Source: Coprinellus micaceus
Taxonomy: Eukaryota > Basidiomycota > Agaricomycetes > Agaricales > Psathyrellaceae
NCBI GenBank assembly: GCA_951394405.1
Contig: OX596344.1
Coordinates: 2,294,001 to 2,358,000 of the forward strand
Reading direction: 5' to 3'
Length of the DNA stretch: 64,000 bases
Notes under the pieces: model-generated
The model's database searches: none
Told to the model about the DNA's origin: nothing
What the model saw: only the letters and a program-made list of their open reading frames with translations
Part shown: positions 1 to 10,905 of the stretch, piece by piece
Position numbering within the stretch: position 1 is the stretch's first letter
How the letters are laid out: every line of letters starts with the position of its first letter
Made by a program: the position numbers and the translations under genes

Positions 1-339
1 CTCCTGAAGGACACTGATGCGAGAGCCAGAAGTCTTGGGCTGGTAGGTTTCCAAGAGCATCTCCCAGATAGCAGCGATGTCGGTGACTTGGATGCCAGAG
101 AGGACGGTCTCGAGTTGGGAGTGGTCGAGAGTAGACCGGACGTAGCCGATGAGCTTGGAGCGGCGACTGGCATAGTCGGACTTGACCTTGTCGTCAGCAT
201 TGCTCCCAGGTTTTTTCTCTTCCCCAGTGAGGATGCCGTAGGCGTTGAGGTCGAAGGCCTTGTTCTCGACAGTGAACTTCCACTGCTGCACAGTGTAGGC
301 CGTGAGCATGATGGGCGAGGACGTAGTGGTAGAGTCCAT
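1..339 (-). CDS. Copia-type Gag, N-terminal part (partial)
   Basis: An open frame of 113 codons starts with ATG at 339-337 and is still open at base 1. The protein begins MDSTTTSSPIML and continues with YTVQQWKFTVENK and LNAYGILTGEE. It then has a stretch ending in WEMLLETYQPK. This follows the layout of the Copia Gag N-terminus (DUF4219/UBN2-type): a short start, a W-K-F pair, a basic middle part, then a W..L...Y segment. Gag would package element RNA in the cytoplasm. The zinc knuckle and Pol must lie outside the window. Family assignment is by pattern, without a database search. Confidence 0.75.
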   Translation of the reverse strand, partial: MDSTTTSSPIMLTAYTVQQWKFTVENKAFDLNAYGILTGEEKKPGSNADDKVKSDYASRRSKLIGYVRSTLDHSQLETVLSGIQVTDIAAIWEMLLETYQPKTSGSRISVLQE

Positions 340-505
340 GATGGTAGGTGATGAAGAATGGGAGAGGATAAAATGATAGGTACGAAACGATAAGAGATAG
401 GTGATAGGTAAAGTGCCCGTGATTTTGTAGGTAAAACGGACCAATATGTAGATATCCTAAAAAGGAGTTGAAGTTTTACACTAAGATCCGCAGAGGGAAC
501 CCCGC

Positions 506-1310
506 TGTCACTTTGAGTACCGGTTACTGAAAGCGTTTGGATGGAGGGAGCGCTACCGTTGCGTCGTTTCCCCAGTCCAACCGAATCAGGCCTCTCAAAG
601 AAGGATCACTACTCTAATTCCGCAGACGGTAAGCGTCTGTGGACTTCCTGATAGCTTCTTTCCCGTAGTGGGAACGCTTGCCGCGGGGTAGAAGGTGGTA
701 ATGGAAGTTGATACGTACTCCTGAGTATCAGGAGGGGTAGTGGAATGTAAGTAGCGAAACGTAAATAGCGAAAGTGAAGATAGTGAAAATGTGAAGGGAG
801 ATAGGCTTCAGGTGGAGATATCACACGAGAAGAGGCCGTAGGCTATGGGCGATCGAGGGGCAGTGGAGCTGTTACCGCGGTGTCTGATAACGGATGGTGT
901 GATCAGAGGAGCCCGGGGCTCATAACTTGTAGAACAATGCAAGTATGACCCACTGTAAGTGGGGAGAGTTCGATGTTAGATTGAAAGTAAGTAGGGTATA
1001 CAAGATACGCACCTGTAAGTGGGGAGAGTTCGATGGGGACTCACCCACTTACAGTGTGGACTATATACTGTGGAGAACAATAGATAACCTATATGCAGAA
1101 CAATAAGAAAGAACAATAGATGTTCCATAAGTAGAGAACAATAGCAGTGAATGGAGATAAGGTGGAGATAAGAGAACAATAAGTGCGAGTATAATGGGAA
1201 TAATACAAGGTGGTTGTTGTTCTCTGTAGAACAATAGAAGATAAGTAAAACGTTCGAAATAGAGGTATTCTTTGTAGAGATAGAGTTGACATGAGCATTG
1301 TCTTCCAACA
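506..1310 (-). repeat. Copia 5' LTR (copy A)
   Basis: An 805-base LTR. On the minus strand it starts TGTTGGAAGACAATG at 1310 and ends GTGACA at 506, so it has TG..CA ends. It matches copy B at 26789-27909, which is also 805 bases long once the 308-base MITE and its 8-base duplication are removed. Copy A keeps many CpG sites that read TG or CA in copy B, so A is the younger or less methylated copy. Confidence 0.8.
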
Positions 1311-2160
1311 TATATCTCTCACCTTTCAACTTTCAACTGCCATTGATGACTCGCTCTGACTATATTATGCTCAGTTACATGTACTAGCGATGTCCTAAGC
1401 TTACTACTCTCCTTAAAGTTCACAATTGTGGGTTCCTCAAGTGGAAAGAATGTTTGGCCGGAGTTTGCCATGATCGATGATTTGCTGGCCTGGCCACAAT
1501 ACTTGATTCCAACCTTGACTAGGGCGCTCCGACATCATCCTCATGCCCGACCCACAGGTCTCAGTCGCATCCGATGCTCTCAAAACCGTATCATTGACAG
1601 GTGCCAAAACCCAAGGTGGGTGGGCGTACATCGCGTAAAGACAGGGGAGCGGCACTGACCCATATCTGCCTCAACAATTTCTAGCACCCCAGATCACCAA
1701 TGCGAGGGTGAAACCTTGAGGGTTTCTATTATGTCCAATTTTCACCATTAACAGGTGTAAGTGAGGCGTGTACCGACGTTGTATTGTGTTGTATACAGCT
1801 GATCGTCGACGGCGGTGGGGGAAAAGCTTGGTCGGAGGATCGCAGAAGGGGAGAGCTTGTCATTGTATTGGCACTTACCAATGATGTTCTAAGAGGCATA
1901 GGTGAGGTTGAGCCGTCTTTTAGATACAAGACTGCTTTGCTCATGTAGTTGTCAAGTTCAGTACCAAAGGCCACACCAGCATCCTCTTAGCCTTATTGAG
2001 GCGGAATACCAGAGGGGCGTTGAGGTCGTCCTCGCCGTTGAGTTGCAGTCTTTGATGCGCATGCACACTTGTGAAGTGAGTTTATGTGGTCTTAGCTCGC
2101 CTTTCGCCTGCTCACCATGATTTAGAGTAAGCAAGATCTTTCTCCGGACTGCTGGATAGT
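1311..2160. other. Stretch without a recognised gene
   Basis: No frame here has a recognisable domain or consistent splice sites. The longest frames (1428-1658 plus and 1437-1655 minus) overlap each other on opposite strands and look like chance. This is probably decayed repeat DNA. Confidence 0.4.
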
Positions 2161-2253
2161 CACCTCAGTCACATGGACTAGCCTACCTCTTAGGTATGAA
2201 AAAATTGTTGGATCAGCTACCTAAGAGGTAGGCTAGTCCATGTGACTGAGGTG
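2161..2253. repeat. 93-base foldback element with target duplication
   Basis: Two perfect 36-base arms (2161-2196 and 2218-2253) flank a 21-base loop. The outer end reads CACCTCAGTCACATGG. Directly outside both arms is the same 7-base word GGATAGT (2154-2160 and 2254-2260), as expected for a target-site duplication. A 16-base piece of the same end occurs at 5270-5285. It is a miniature non-autonomous DNA element; the superfamily is unclear. Confidence 0.75.
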
Positions 2254-2579
2254 GGATAGTTGTGCTGTGTGAGAGTGAAGGAGGGGTAGGCTGTGTTGAG
2301 TATGAGTGCTCACGCTTATCCTGCGAACCTAAGGGCACTTTGTCACTTGCTTGTACTTGGCACATAGTGTTCTGTACCCTCGTCACTCCTCACCTCTTGG
2401 CAATTGAGACTCAAACCCATGACACGCTGTGCACGCATCCCACGCAAATCCGACGAGCCTGAACGCCGCATCAAACCAAAGTCATATTCAATGACCCAAC
2501 CGTCATCATGTGAGCCTACTGCATGGCCGCAGTCTTGCTAGCCGCAGCCACTGAGAAGGAGTCAGTTCTGATATATAAA

Positions 2580-2660
2580 CATAGCCTGGACACACTCTCT
2601 TCCCCAGACTTACCCCTCTCCTCCAGCATTGAACCTCAGAGCCTAACACACTGTTTATAA
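2580..2660 (+). promoter_or_regulatory. Possible TATA promoter
   Basis: A TATATAAA-like box near 2572-2579 lies about 80 bases before the ATG at 2660. A pyrimidine-rich stretch follows it, as in fungal core promoters. Only sequence pattern supports this. Confidence 0.35.
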
Positions 2661-3276
2661 TGGTCCTCACCCACGATGATACTACAGGTCGGTCACTTCT
2701 CCTTCCTCACTCGCTACGTGTGCAGCTGTTGATCATTTTACTAGGCCCGTTCACGGGGTTCGACCTTCTGGCCCAGTCGCCCACACCCAACCTCATATTT
2801 TCTGACCATTCCAATACCAGTAAGTCCTCCTTGGTTTGCACCTACCCCACACCACTAATTGCCCATATCGGCCAGCCCACGATGTCAACAACACCTTTCT
2901 TTGAGCCTGTAAATTCCACCGTTTCAGTCCCCGTTGGGGGAGCCCTTCAAATATGGACCTCCTTCTAAGCTTTGCTCGCATTTTTGGGCATGGGCTCAGC
3001 CAGTTTCAATTTTGCAAGATTCTGCGTCAATGCAGTGACTGTCAGAACTTTGCGTTCACTGATAGGCTCAGCAGTCACCAATGTGATGGCCCAGTGCTCC
3101 AGACCCAGGTGGACGGCTTCAATATCGTTCGAGTACTGCTGGCAATGGAAAAAAACACTGGCCTCACATGTTTGGACTTCTGCCGTTTATTTACTTGCTG
3201 TGATCTGTGCCACCGCGTCTACCTTGAGTGTCTCGTCTTCTTGCACGTTTGCTTAGATTTCAGCACGAGATTCTGA
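2660..3276 (+). pseudogene. Decayed gene with two CX2CX11HXC motifs
   Basis: The likely model is a short first exon from ATG 2660 to about 2687, an exon from about 2740 to 2819, and a last exon ending at the stop near 3276. The last part carries two motifs with identical spacing: C-x2-C-x11-H-x-C at CSDCQNFAFTDRLSSHQC, and again at CCDLCHRVYLECLVFLHVC. The equal spacing argues that this was real coding sequence with two zinc-binding units. An in-frame TGA at 2902-2904 would be CGA after one C-to-T change, so the gene is probably dead. The layout resembles uncharacterised agaricomycete proteins found near transposons. No function can be named. Confidence 0.5.
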
Positions 3277-4870
3277 CACCCTGCTTCTTTAGTCCATCTA
3301 TTACACTGAGTTTGACGATACAGTACGACTTCAGGCGGTCATATGTACTATGTGATTACTCTTCCCCAACAAAGTTCATGTGAGTGAACCCAACCTTCCT
3401 CGTACAGCAGAATGCCAAGCATTTCCCTTTCATTCTCTCCCAAGGTCTGGGACGAATGGCATTGAGATCGTCCCAGTGAGGTCCGAGAATCCTTTAAGCG
3501 CCCGTCAGTCACCAAAAGTGGCGATGATATCACGTCACATGGTGCTGTGGAGCATGGGCTTGGGAAACACTCATACGGCTTCTCTTCATCCCTTCACCTC
3601 CATCAACCACTCAATACTTACTAGTCACCTACCGTGTCCCACCGACCCCCTGCTGTAGGTCCTCCATACGCCAAGGGTCCCATACTGTGAGTCTTGAATC
3701 AGTGGGGGTGACGGACAGGGACGCGGAGAGGAGAATTGAAGGAGTAGGGTGAGGCTGAGAAGTGGGGGAGGGCATGGGCAAAGGGGCATCTTGTTGCGGC
3801 CACAGAGGAAGGTAGGGCGTCAAACATTTGGTGAGCATCCTGTTAGTCAACTAGAAGATGACATGCTCACTCCGACACAGCATGCACAGACAGTAAATGT
3901 GGAATATGACTCCCTTACTAACTGTGGGAAATAATTTGATGCCCCTACAAATAAGGCAGCTGTTACTAAAATCAGAAAGCAAGAAACCCAAAGGCAAACA
4001 GTCCAGAAACAACAAAGATATGGAAGGAAGACTGGTTTCGTTCACAGTTCAATGTGAAAGTGGTTGCAATGTTTACAAGTGCACTCTCGAACTGACTGTT
4101 ATGGCCATAGGTCAAGACTCTGTTGTCCGTTTGGTGAGATACTTTTTTTGTTGCAAAGGGATTTCAAATGAAATTTCAACTTGCCTATTTGGGAACTGTG
4201 GGAAATGACACAGCCACCACAATAGAGCAAACATACATAATTTTCATGTCTGTGCAAATTGGTTAATGACAGTGCCATTCTGGGGTAATTGTACATATCA
4301 AGACTGATATGCTGCTTTTAGGAGTATCCACTATGTGCTTAAGCATCTAAACCTTTCTATGGACTGAAGCTGCACTCTGAATACAGATTTGGAGACTGTG
4401 CAAAGATCTGTTTGTTATTGTCATATACTCTCCCTTTGTGGCATGGTACATAGATAAAAAGAAAGTATTTGGGCTCCTTTGACTGCTTGTGAAACCAATC
4501 TGACTATCAAGTTCTGTAGGCTCCCACCAAGATCACATAAAACCATGTTCAGATACACTTAGTGGTTGACATTGTATGATTTGGCTAGTTCATGACAATT
4601 AACACCTACCATCAAGTTGAGATATGCATAGTCAGATAGAGCTAATCACTACCTTTCTGATGATACCCTACACACCCTTATCTGACCATTATTGAGGGAG
4701 ATATCTTGCTATCAGTACTTTATATCTTATCTAAATGAGTGTGACATCATGATTTGCATGACATCACATCAGGTTCCTGTTCCTGGAGATCATGATGTCA
4801 TTGTTTCAGGAACCAATCTAAATCCAATGACATCATAGTGCTATTTTTGGAAACTACTTCATTTAGACAG
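3277..4870. other. AT-rich stretch without a recognised gene
   Basis: No supported gene. From about 3850 the DNA is AT-rich with short frames on both strands. At 4740-4830 there are inverted words: TGACATCATGAT against ATCATGATGTCA, and GGTTCCTG against CAGGAACC. From 4879 to 4940 the word TGTGACA recurs five times. Confidence 0.4.
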
Positions 4871-4941
4871 AATGGTTGGTGTGACAGAGTGTGACAATTT
4901 TTTTTGGATGTGTGACAGAAGTGTGACAAAGTGTGACACAC

Positions 4942-5046
4942 ATGGCCCAGCCATTTTGTATCATGGCACAGCCCTTTAGCATAATGGCTCAGCCATATGA
5001 TGAAATGGCCCAGCCTTTGAGCCAAATGGCTCAGCCATTTTTGATA
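4942..5046 (+). repeat. 21-base tandem repeat, five copies
   Basis: Five 21-base units start at 4942, 4963, 4984, 5005 and 5026, each beginning ATGGCNCAGCC. After 5046 looser ATGGCTG words continue to about 5220. Frame 1 would read as MAQP repeated every seven residues, but no larger gene surrounds it. The core GGCTGAGCC is close to palindromic. Confidence 0.8.
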
Positions 5047-5496
5047 ATGGCTGTAGATGGCTGGCCATGGCTGGAAGTGGCTGAGGTCATACAGGTATGG
5101 CTGACAATGGCTGAACAACGGCTTCTTTGGCTCAGCCATTTGATATTTTTCCCAGCCAGTGCCAGCCTGCCGCAATGAATGGCTGAACGGGCATGGCTGG
5201 GCCTATGGCTGACCATACTTCAAAGGGGGGCGGCTGAGCAAAATTCACCCCCTTACGAAGGGGGTTCAGCCATGTGACTGAGGTGCTGAAGGGGAGTCAT
5301 GGGTGCTGCTTTGGGAAGCTGAAAGATTTGTATCGACATTCTGCATCAGGGCTCTGTGATGTTCCTTGATCCTGGCAAGGACACTGTTGGTGGGCGCGAG
5401 ACATTGGGTGTTAGAAAATGAGGGAAATATTTTCCTGGAAAATGAATCAGGCACTGGTCAGCTGTTATAGTGATGAATCAACAAATTGAGAACTGC

Positions 5497-7120
5497 TCAC
5501 TGGTTCCACCAGACCATCAACTCTTTGACTTTGTCTTGTTCTTCGGGGTCTTCGAGAACCTTCATTACGGAGATGTAGAACGTCTCAGAATCCATCTCCA
5601 TATCAGTTTGAGAAAAAATGGACGCCGAACTGAGGGCGAAGCGAACCTACATCGAAACAGTCAAACCCGGGTCAGTTCGCAGTCTTGAGAGGGTTTCATA
5701 AAACCAATTGAGCCGAGAAAGAAGACCACAGACCTGGGTAGCAACATAGGCAATGGAAGCTCGAGTGACGTGTGACATCCCATGTATCCTGGCATTGCCA
5801 CAGTGCGTGGCTCTTGGTTCCTCACTGACAGAGCTAGGTTGTAAAGATATGCTTATAGCCCTGTGTTCAATGATAGGTGTGAGATAAACCCCAAGGAATG
5901 CTGATATGGAACGTCAACGCACCAGAATTAGAAGCTGGCCGCGGAATAGGCCCTTCCAAGGGTGCTCAGCATCATACTTCTCATTTTGATAGACAAAGAT
6001 AGGCCAGTGGGATCCAGCGACAACGAGCTCCTTACCTCTGAGCTGCTTCTTGATACTGTGGGATGATTAGGAGAGGGATACCAAAAGATAAGATGAAGGC
6101 ACTCCACGTCTCATCATCCCAATCCAGTTCTACGGGGAATAGCAGAAATCCAGTACAGTGATGGTTGAATCCTCGGTTCACTTTCACGTTCCTCGACAGA
6201 GGGGGATTGAGAGGGGGGCTGCCATGAGGAACAAGCCACACGAGAATTGTTCCTTTCAAGCCTTTGGTATCATCCGCTCTTGCACTTGCCACGCCCTTCT
6301 GGAGCTAGACCTGAATCAGCAGCACATCTTGCAGGCTCATGGGAGTGTTGGGGAGCTCATCATATTAGCTATGCCCATTAATTCCTCCTTGCTACTCTCC
6401 ATTAACCTCTCTTTGAGACCAGGTACCGACTTCAACAGCATCTTGTATATATGTAGCTCACGTCTAAGGCTGAGCACAAGTCATGCATACCTCTGGGTGC
6501 TCGTGGGTAGATCCATGGGAAAACCTGCTGTGACCCAGATCCGTGAGTCCGGGTACCCATGGGAACAAAACCTGTGGGGATCCGGGTCTGGGTTTTGGAT
6601 TTTTGTTGACCCACAGGTCAAAGGGCTAAAATGCAAGGATTTAATAAATATTGTATGCTACAGTTCTAATTTGCACTTTGCATGATAGATTGTGGGTGTA
6701 ACAGCTGTTTTCTGGTAACAAGCAGCATCCCATGCATTTTGGTAGCTAAAATGGCTGGTACTTGGGTAAGGATGACATGGATATCTAGCACAAACCCATG
6801 GGTACCTGTGGGTAGATCCGTGGGAAAACCCGCACTGACCCGGATCTGCGAGTCCAGGTAACCTGTGGGACAATACCTGTGAGGATCCAGGTCTCAACTT
6901 TTTGGCCACAGGTACCCGCAGTGCTCAGCCTTACTCATGTCGTTCCCTGTAGATCTCCACTGTCAGTGGAGAATGGGACATGAATAGCCATGGCATACTG
7001 CAGTGTCTCTGGAGGTTTGTCCTTGTCAACGCTGATCCCCACGACAAGCAAGGCATGCATATTGGCAAAAGCATAGACTGTCCAGCCGAAATGGTGTCCG
7101 TGGTGAACGAGGGGATCAGT
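5497..7120 (-). pseudogene. DUF6698 protein relic (KDZ-transposon partner)
   Basis: Pieces in several frames line up in the order of the basidiomycete DUF6698 family, which travels with KDZ transposons. In protein order these are HHGHHFGWTVYAFANMHALL (near 7105), ERHE (broken by the MITE), LHIYKMLLKSVPGLKERL (near 6450), RADDTKGLKGTILVW, NVKVNRGFNHHCTGFLL, SHWPIFVYQNEKYDAEHPW, GNARIHGMSHVTRASIAYVA, and finally VLEDPEEQDKVKELMVWWN before the stop at 5497-5499. The gene is dead: a 469-base MITE sits in an exon, and several frame breaks and stops are present. One stop would be CAG with a C restored. The cellular role of the family is unknown. Confidence 0.7.
6465..6933. mobile_element. hAT-type MITE (469 bases)
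   Basis: The 13-base ends TAAGGCTGAGCAC and GTGCTCAGCCTTA are exact inverted repeats and fit the hAT end rule YARNG. The flanks CTCACGTC (6457-6464) and CTCATGTC (6934-6941) match at 7 of 8 bases, giving the 8-base target duplication of hAT elements. Inside are repeated GGGTACC and CCTGTGGG words but no transposase. It sits inside an exon of the DUF6698 relic, between the codons for ERHE and LHIY. Confidence 0.85.
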
Positions 7121-7887
7121 TTGAAGGTTCCTGCATACATCTTGTGATCAGTGGATGGAACAGAATAGGCTTGGGGTAACATCACACTCATGGGCGCTTC
7201 TGTGGTCCAAGGGACAAAGCATTCGACCTCTTGTTGCCTGTAGCCTCCTCTGCAGCTCTGCCAGCCTGCTTCCCAATGGTTCCATATCGTGGAATAGGTG
7301 GGGGTGTAGTTTGAAGGGACATCGGGCAGAAGAGCAACCACTTGGAGGCCAGATGAAGGCAGACAGAAACACAGGTAGGCTGGGATGGCAGCAGGCAGGA
7401 TGGGCAGTGATCCCAAGGTGATCCCGTGGCTGGGGAATGCGAAAGCTTGAAGGCTGGGGTAAAGTGGTAACTCGGGATGTATGCCGTCCTGGGCTCATCG
7501 TAATATATAGTGTTGGCGGTACACATTTAGGATTTAGATTCAGGATGGTCGATTGACGGGTAACCGGTGTTCAAACTTGGAGTATATTCGAGCCCACTGT
7601 CAGTTGCTTTTGCTGATGGGACCCTGTTTTCGTGACGCTGAAGTGCTTAGTGTTCACCAGGGATAATCCTCAGATACAGTAAGTCCAATCCTTATCCAAT
7701 CCTTTGAATTATCCTATCCTCCAAGCGGATATGGGTACAGATACAGATTCTCACGGATTTCCAACAGATTCACGGATTAACGGATAGATTGAAGGATATC
7801 TCTGGATTATCTGAGGTTTGGACAGATATGGGGTAGCAATTCAGTCATATCAGCACATATATATATGTAACGTGTACACTAGTAACA
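7121..7887. other. Non-coding stretch; hAT 3' subterminal region
   Basis: From about 7650 the sequence begins CAGGGATAATCC, a plausible hAT end. It then repeats GGATA, GGATT and ATCC words in both directions up to about 7830, as expected for the subterminal binding region of the hAT element whose transposase lies to the right. From 7121 to 7650 no gene is recognised. Confidence 0.5.
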
Positions 7888-10258
7888 CTACAATAGATCA
7901 ATGGTGTCCCAACCCTCCTCCAGGTCCAAGTCCTGATCACCATCAAGAGAGTCGAGGCTCCGAATCACCTTGAGGACGTCATGGTCTTTGATAAGACCCA
8001 CCTTACTCCAGTAGTTCAAACACATAAGTGCACGGGTGGTCTGAGCACTAAGACAGTTTCGGAGATGGCTAAGAAGGATCCGACCACGACTGAAGCATCA
8101 CTCAACATCAACTGACATTGCTAGATGAAAGAACTTAGAGCTAAAAGAATGAAAGACGACATTGAACGTACTGGGAATAGACAGGCAGTCCAGAGCCATC
8201 CTTGAAAGACAAGGATAGAGGGTCTGGCGGTCATGCCACCACACCATAGGGTCGCTTACATTCTTCTCAATGGGGGATGCAAGGTACTGGTCAATCTCAT
8301 CAATAATAGTGGTACGGGAACACAATGGGATGGAGGGAAGGGAGTCGAAGATATTTGGTTTGTTATTGACCTAAATGAATGTGTGAGTACTACAACACAT
8401 TAGAGAAATATGCCCACAACATACCTTCGATGGTGCACCATCCTCGAGGGCAATGGTGTTGGTGTCGTCCGAGGGCATATCCAGGCTTGAATATGAACGC
8501 TCAAACTCATCCCTGAGCATCTCCGCAGTCTTCACCCACGATGGGAGCCAGCCACGCTGCCGAAAGTAGTTGAGCTTGAAGGAAGGGTGGAGGACTGCTC
8601 AGAACATTAGCCATGGTCCGTGTTGTGCAAAATGGAGGACTTACTCATCGCAATAGGGTAGTTCTCCGACTCGTCTGTCTTGTTATAATATCTATTGAGG
8701 GTCTGCTTCGAGAGCGTGCATGCAGCACGGATGGATGGTAGGAAAGTGGTCTTGTTGAGGGATTGTTTGGTCAGGATATCGTCGATGTAGTCCATAGCAG
8801 GGATAACAGTAGGAAGTGAGGGGGTACCATGAGAGAAGAAGAGAGTAGTGTGCTTGTACACCTAGATGACAGCAGGCAGCAGTGCCCAATGTCAGTGCCC
8901 AACATCACCCAGAATAGGAGGTGTTACATACCTTGAGAATATTGGTGAGTTGCGAGATCATCGCCCACTCCTCATCATTGAGCTCATATCACTGCAACAC
9001 CTTCTCCTTGACCATTGTCTCAATGGCAGCCCTGTACTCAAGTGCGAACTTCAACATATCATATGTCGAGTTCCACCAAGTCGCCACATCACGCAGGATG
9101 GCCTTCAGTGCAAGACCGAGCATACAAAGAGTGTTGTACCAGAGCAGAAGGAGGATGGTGGACAAGTGAATGATCGCAAAGGAGAGCTGACGAAGCTATC
9201 AGGAGACAATGATCAGACTAGGAAGAATACATAACCCTGAAACACAGCATGCACCTTGAGAATAGCGAGCCAGACAGGGAGCACACTTCTATCCAACTCG
9301 TCACGCTCCGCATCAGACATCAGTCCATGTTCATCCACCCACCCCTCCGTGCTATTCTCAAGCCCACTCTGTCCTTCATCATCCTCCCCCTCCAACTCAC
9401 ATGGCTCTTCCACCATTGCTGCCCACGTCTCCGCACCCTCAAGCTCGAGATTCTCAGCCACCTTCTCAAGCTCCCGCCGAGCCTTATCAAGGATGGCGTC
9501 ACCAGTTGTAGAAGAGCCAGGGTCGTCACCATCCGTCTTCTTGTGGGGCACGTCGAAGACATGAATTGTCGTCTTCACGACAAGGTTCACGACATGGAGG
9601 AAGCAGCGAGTGAGGGAAGCTTCTCCTGCGAAGGTGTCGATGAGCTTTTGAAGCTCACAAACCATGGCATCATTGTTGGAGGCGTTGTCGCACATCGCGC
9701 TCAGGAGCTACATAGTAGAAGGCATAAATATATGTGTATACCGAGCATGAGTAGGACGTACCTTGTGCTCAATCCCAAACTCACAGAGTATATGTGCGGA
9801 TTTGATCGCAAGGTTGAGACCAGTGTGAGAGCGGGGGATTTTGACGAAGTTGAGCAAGAGGGCGAATGGCTGGCCGTTCTGCTCAAAGTGGACGGTGAAG
9901 GCAGTGTAGGCACGGTGGTTGGGCGAGGTCCAGCAGTCATGTGCGAAGTGGAGGGAACCGGGGTGTTCCTGAGTTCTGTGAGGAAGTGTAGGGGGAGTAT
10001 ACAAACAGCACAACTCACCTGAAGCAGCTTGGCGATGCAGTTCCAAACACTTGCAAAGACCATCTTAATATCCTGCGACACCGTACTGGGTGACGGTACG
10101 TAGTGGTGGGGTCATCCAGTCTTCATGAGAGTATTGTACCCTCAGTCCTTCACAATGCTGATTGGGCGAAAGCTTTCTGACACCCAGCGCACGGTCTCAG
10201 CCCTGAAGTAGAATATGTTCGTTCAGCAAAACGGAGAAAAATGAGATAAAGTACTTAC
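7888..10258 (-). pseudogene. hAT (Ac-like) transposase relic
   Basis: The exons can be read with good splice sites: 10019-10202, 9762-9968, 9255-9707, 8932-9195, about 8650-8861, about 8435-8590, and about 8060-8370, ending at the stop 7888-7890. Recognisable blocks are MKTG.PHHYVPSPSTVSQD (DNA-binding side), HFAHDCWTSPNHRAYTAF (first catalytic Asp region), CDNASNND (second), ATWWNSTYDML, VIPAMD, and the C-terminal SVDVE..FSRGR dimer block with NCLSAQTTRALMCLN. Four in-frame stops remain: TGA at 10142-10144, 10112-10114, 8989-8991 and 8098-8100. Each sits where the family has Arg and would be CGA with one C restored. The N-terminal BED finger is missing: the copy is cut at about 10334 by another element's end. 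Without the four changes it would be a nearly full transposase. Confidence 0.85.
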
Positions 10259-10334
10259 CGAGATTCGACCTCCGTGTGAGGACATGTCGAGTACGTGACC
10301 TTACCTTTGCCATTTCGAACAAAGGCAGTGGCTG

Positions 10335-10720
10335 TACTTTACACTCCCCCATAAGTCCTACAGGATTCCAGTGGACATCCAGTAGGCCAGTGGATTTCCA
10401 CTGGACTTCCACCCATTTCACTGGATTGTGACTGGACATCCACTGGATGTCCAGTGGATTCCAGTGGCTTCCAGTTTGTAATGCATTCAGTCTTGTGGAT
10501 GTCCAGTGGAAGTCCAGTCAACATCCAGCAGGGTACTGGACATTCACTGGATGTTCAGTAAGAGTCTAATCAGTAGTTAATGGATTGGGCTTACTGGATG
10601 TCCACTGGATGTTCGCTATACCTCCAGTGGATGTCCAGTGGGAGTCCAGCCGGTAGTTAGTGGAGCTTACTGGGTGTCCACTGGATGTTCACTATACCTC
10701 CAGTGGATGGAGAATGAACT
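10335..10720 (+). repeat. Left terminal region with CCAGTGG arrays
   Basis: Starts TACTTTACACTCCCCC at 10335 and continues with many copies of CCAGTGG, TCCACTGG and ATGTCCAGTGG up to about 10700. The first 47 bases match, in opposite orientation and with only a few differences, the sequence ending at 26781. This is the structure of a DNA-transposon end with subterminal binding sites. It interrupts the hAT relic on its left. Confidence 0.75.
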
Positions 10721-10905
10721 GTGCAATATGTCATGGGCACAACAAGTCATAAGGAAAGGTGTGACAGCATGGGAGAAATATAACAAGTATGGTACACAAA
10801 ATAAAGAGAGAGCCACTTGAAGATGAGATAGGTCCACAACAGATAAGATAACAAGAGGGAAAAAGACAAAGCATGTGAAGTGAAGCTTAATATGCATAGT
10901 AGAAT
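10721..10905. other. Short spacer without a recognised gene
   Basis: Spacer between the CCAGTGG array and the CxC relic. Nothing supported is seen. Confidence 0.4.

Larger units (their letters stand above)
1..1310 (-). mobile_element. 5' part of a Ty1/Copia LTR retrotransposon
   Basis: Read on the minus strand, the order is 5' LTR (1310 to 506), a leader of about 166 bases (505 to 340), then the start of Gag (339 to 1), which runs off the window. This is the normal order of an LTR element, so the rest of the element should lie left of position 1. The gag frame is open to the edge, so the element may be largely intact. A second copy of the LTR lies at 26789-27909. The bases just outside the LTR (1311-1315, TATAT) could be one half of the target duplication, but the other end is outside the window. 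Confidence 0.8.

Noticed and set aside
4740..4830. Hairpin at TGACATCATGAT / ATCATGATGTCA as a regulatory RNA
   Set aside because: Short, imperfect and in AT-rich DNA; no gene nearby depends on it.
2161..5285. A single 3.1-kb element bounded by CACCTCAGTCACATGG and its inverse
   Set aside because: The flanks outside the two ends do not match, while the 93-base foldback alone has a matching duplication.
6931..7526. Several overlapping minus-strand frames of 110-160 codons
   Set aside because: Only the short stretches matching DUF6698 make sense; the long frames themselves lack family similarity.
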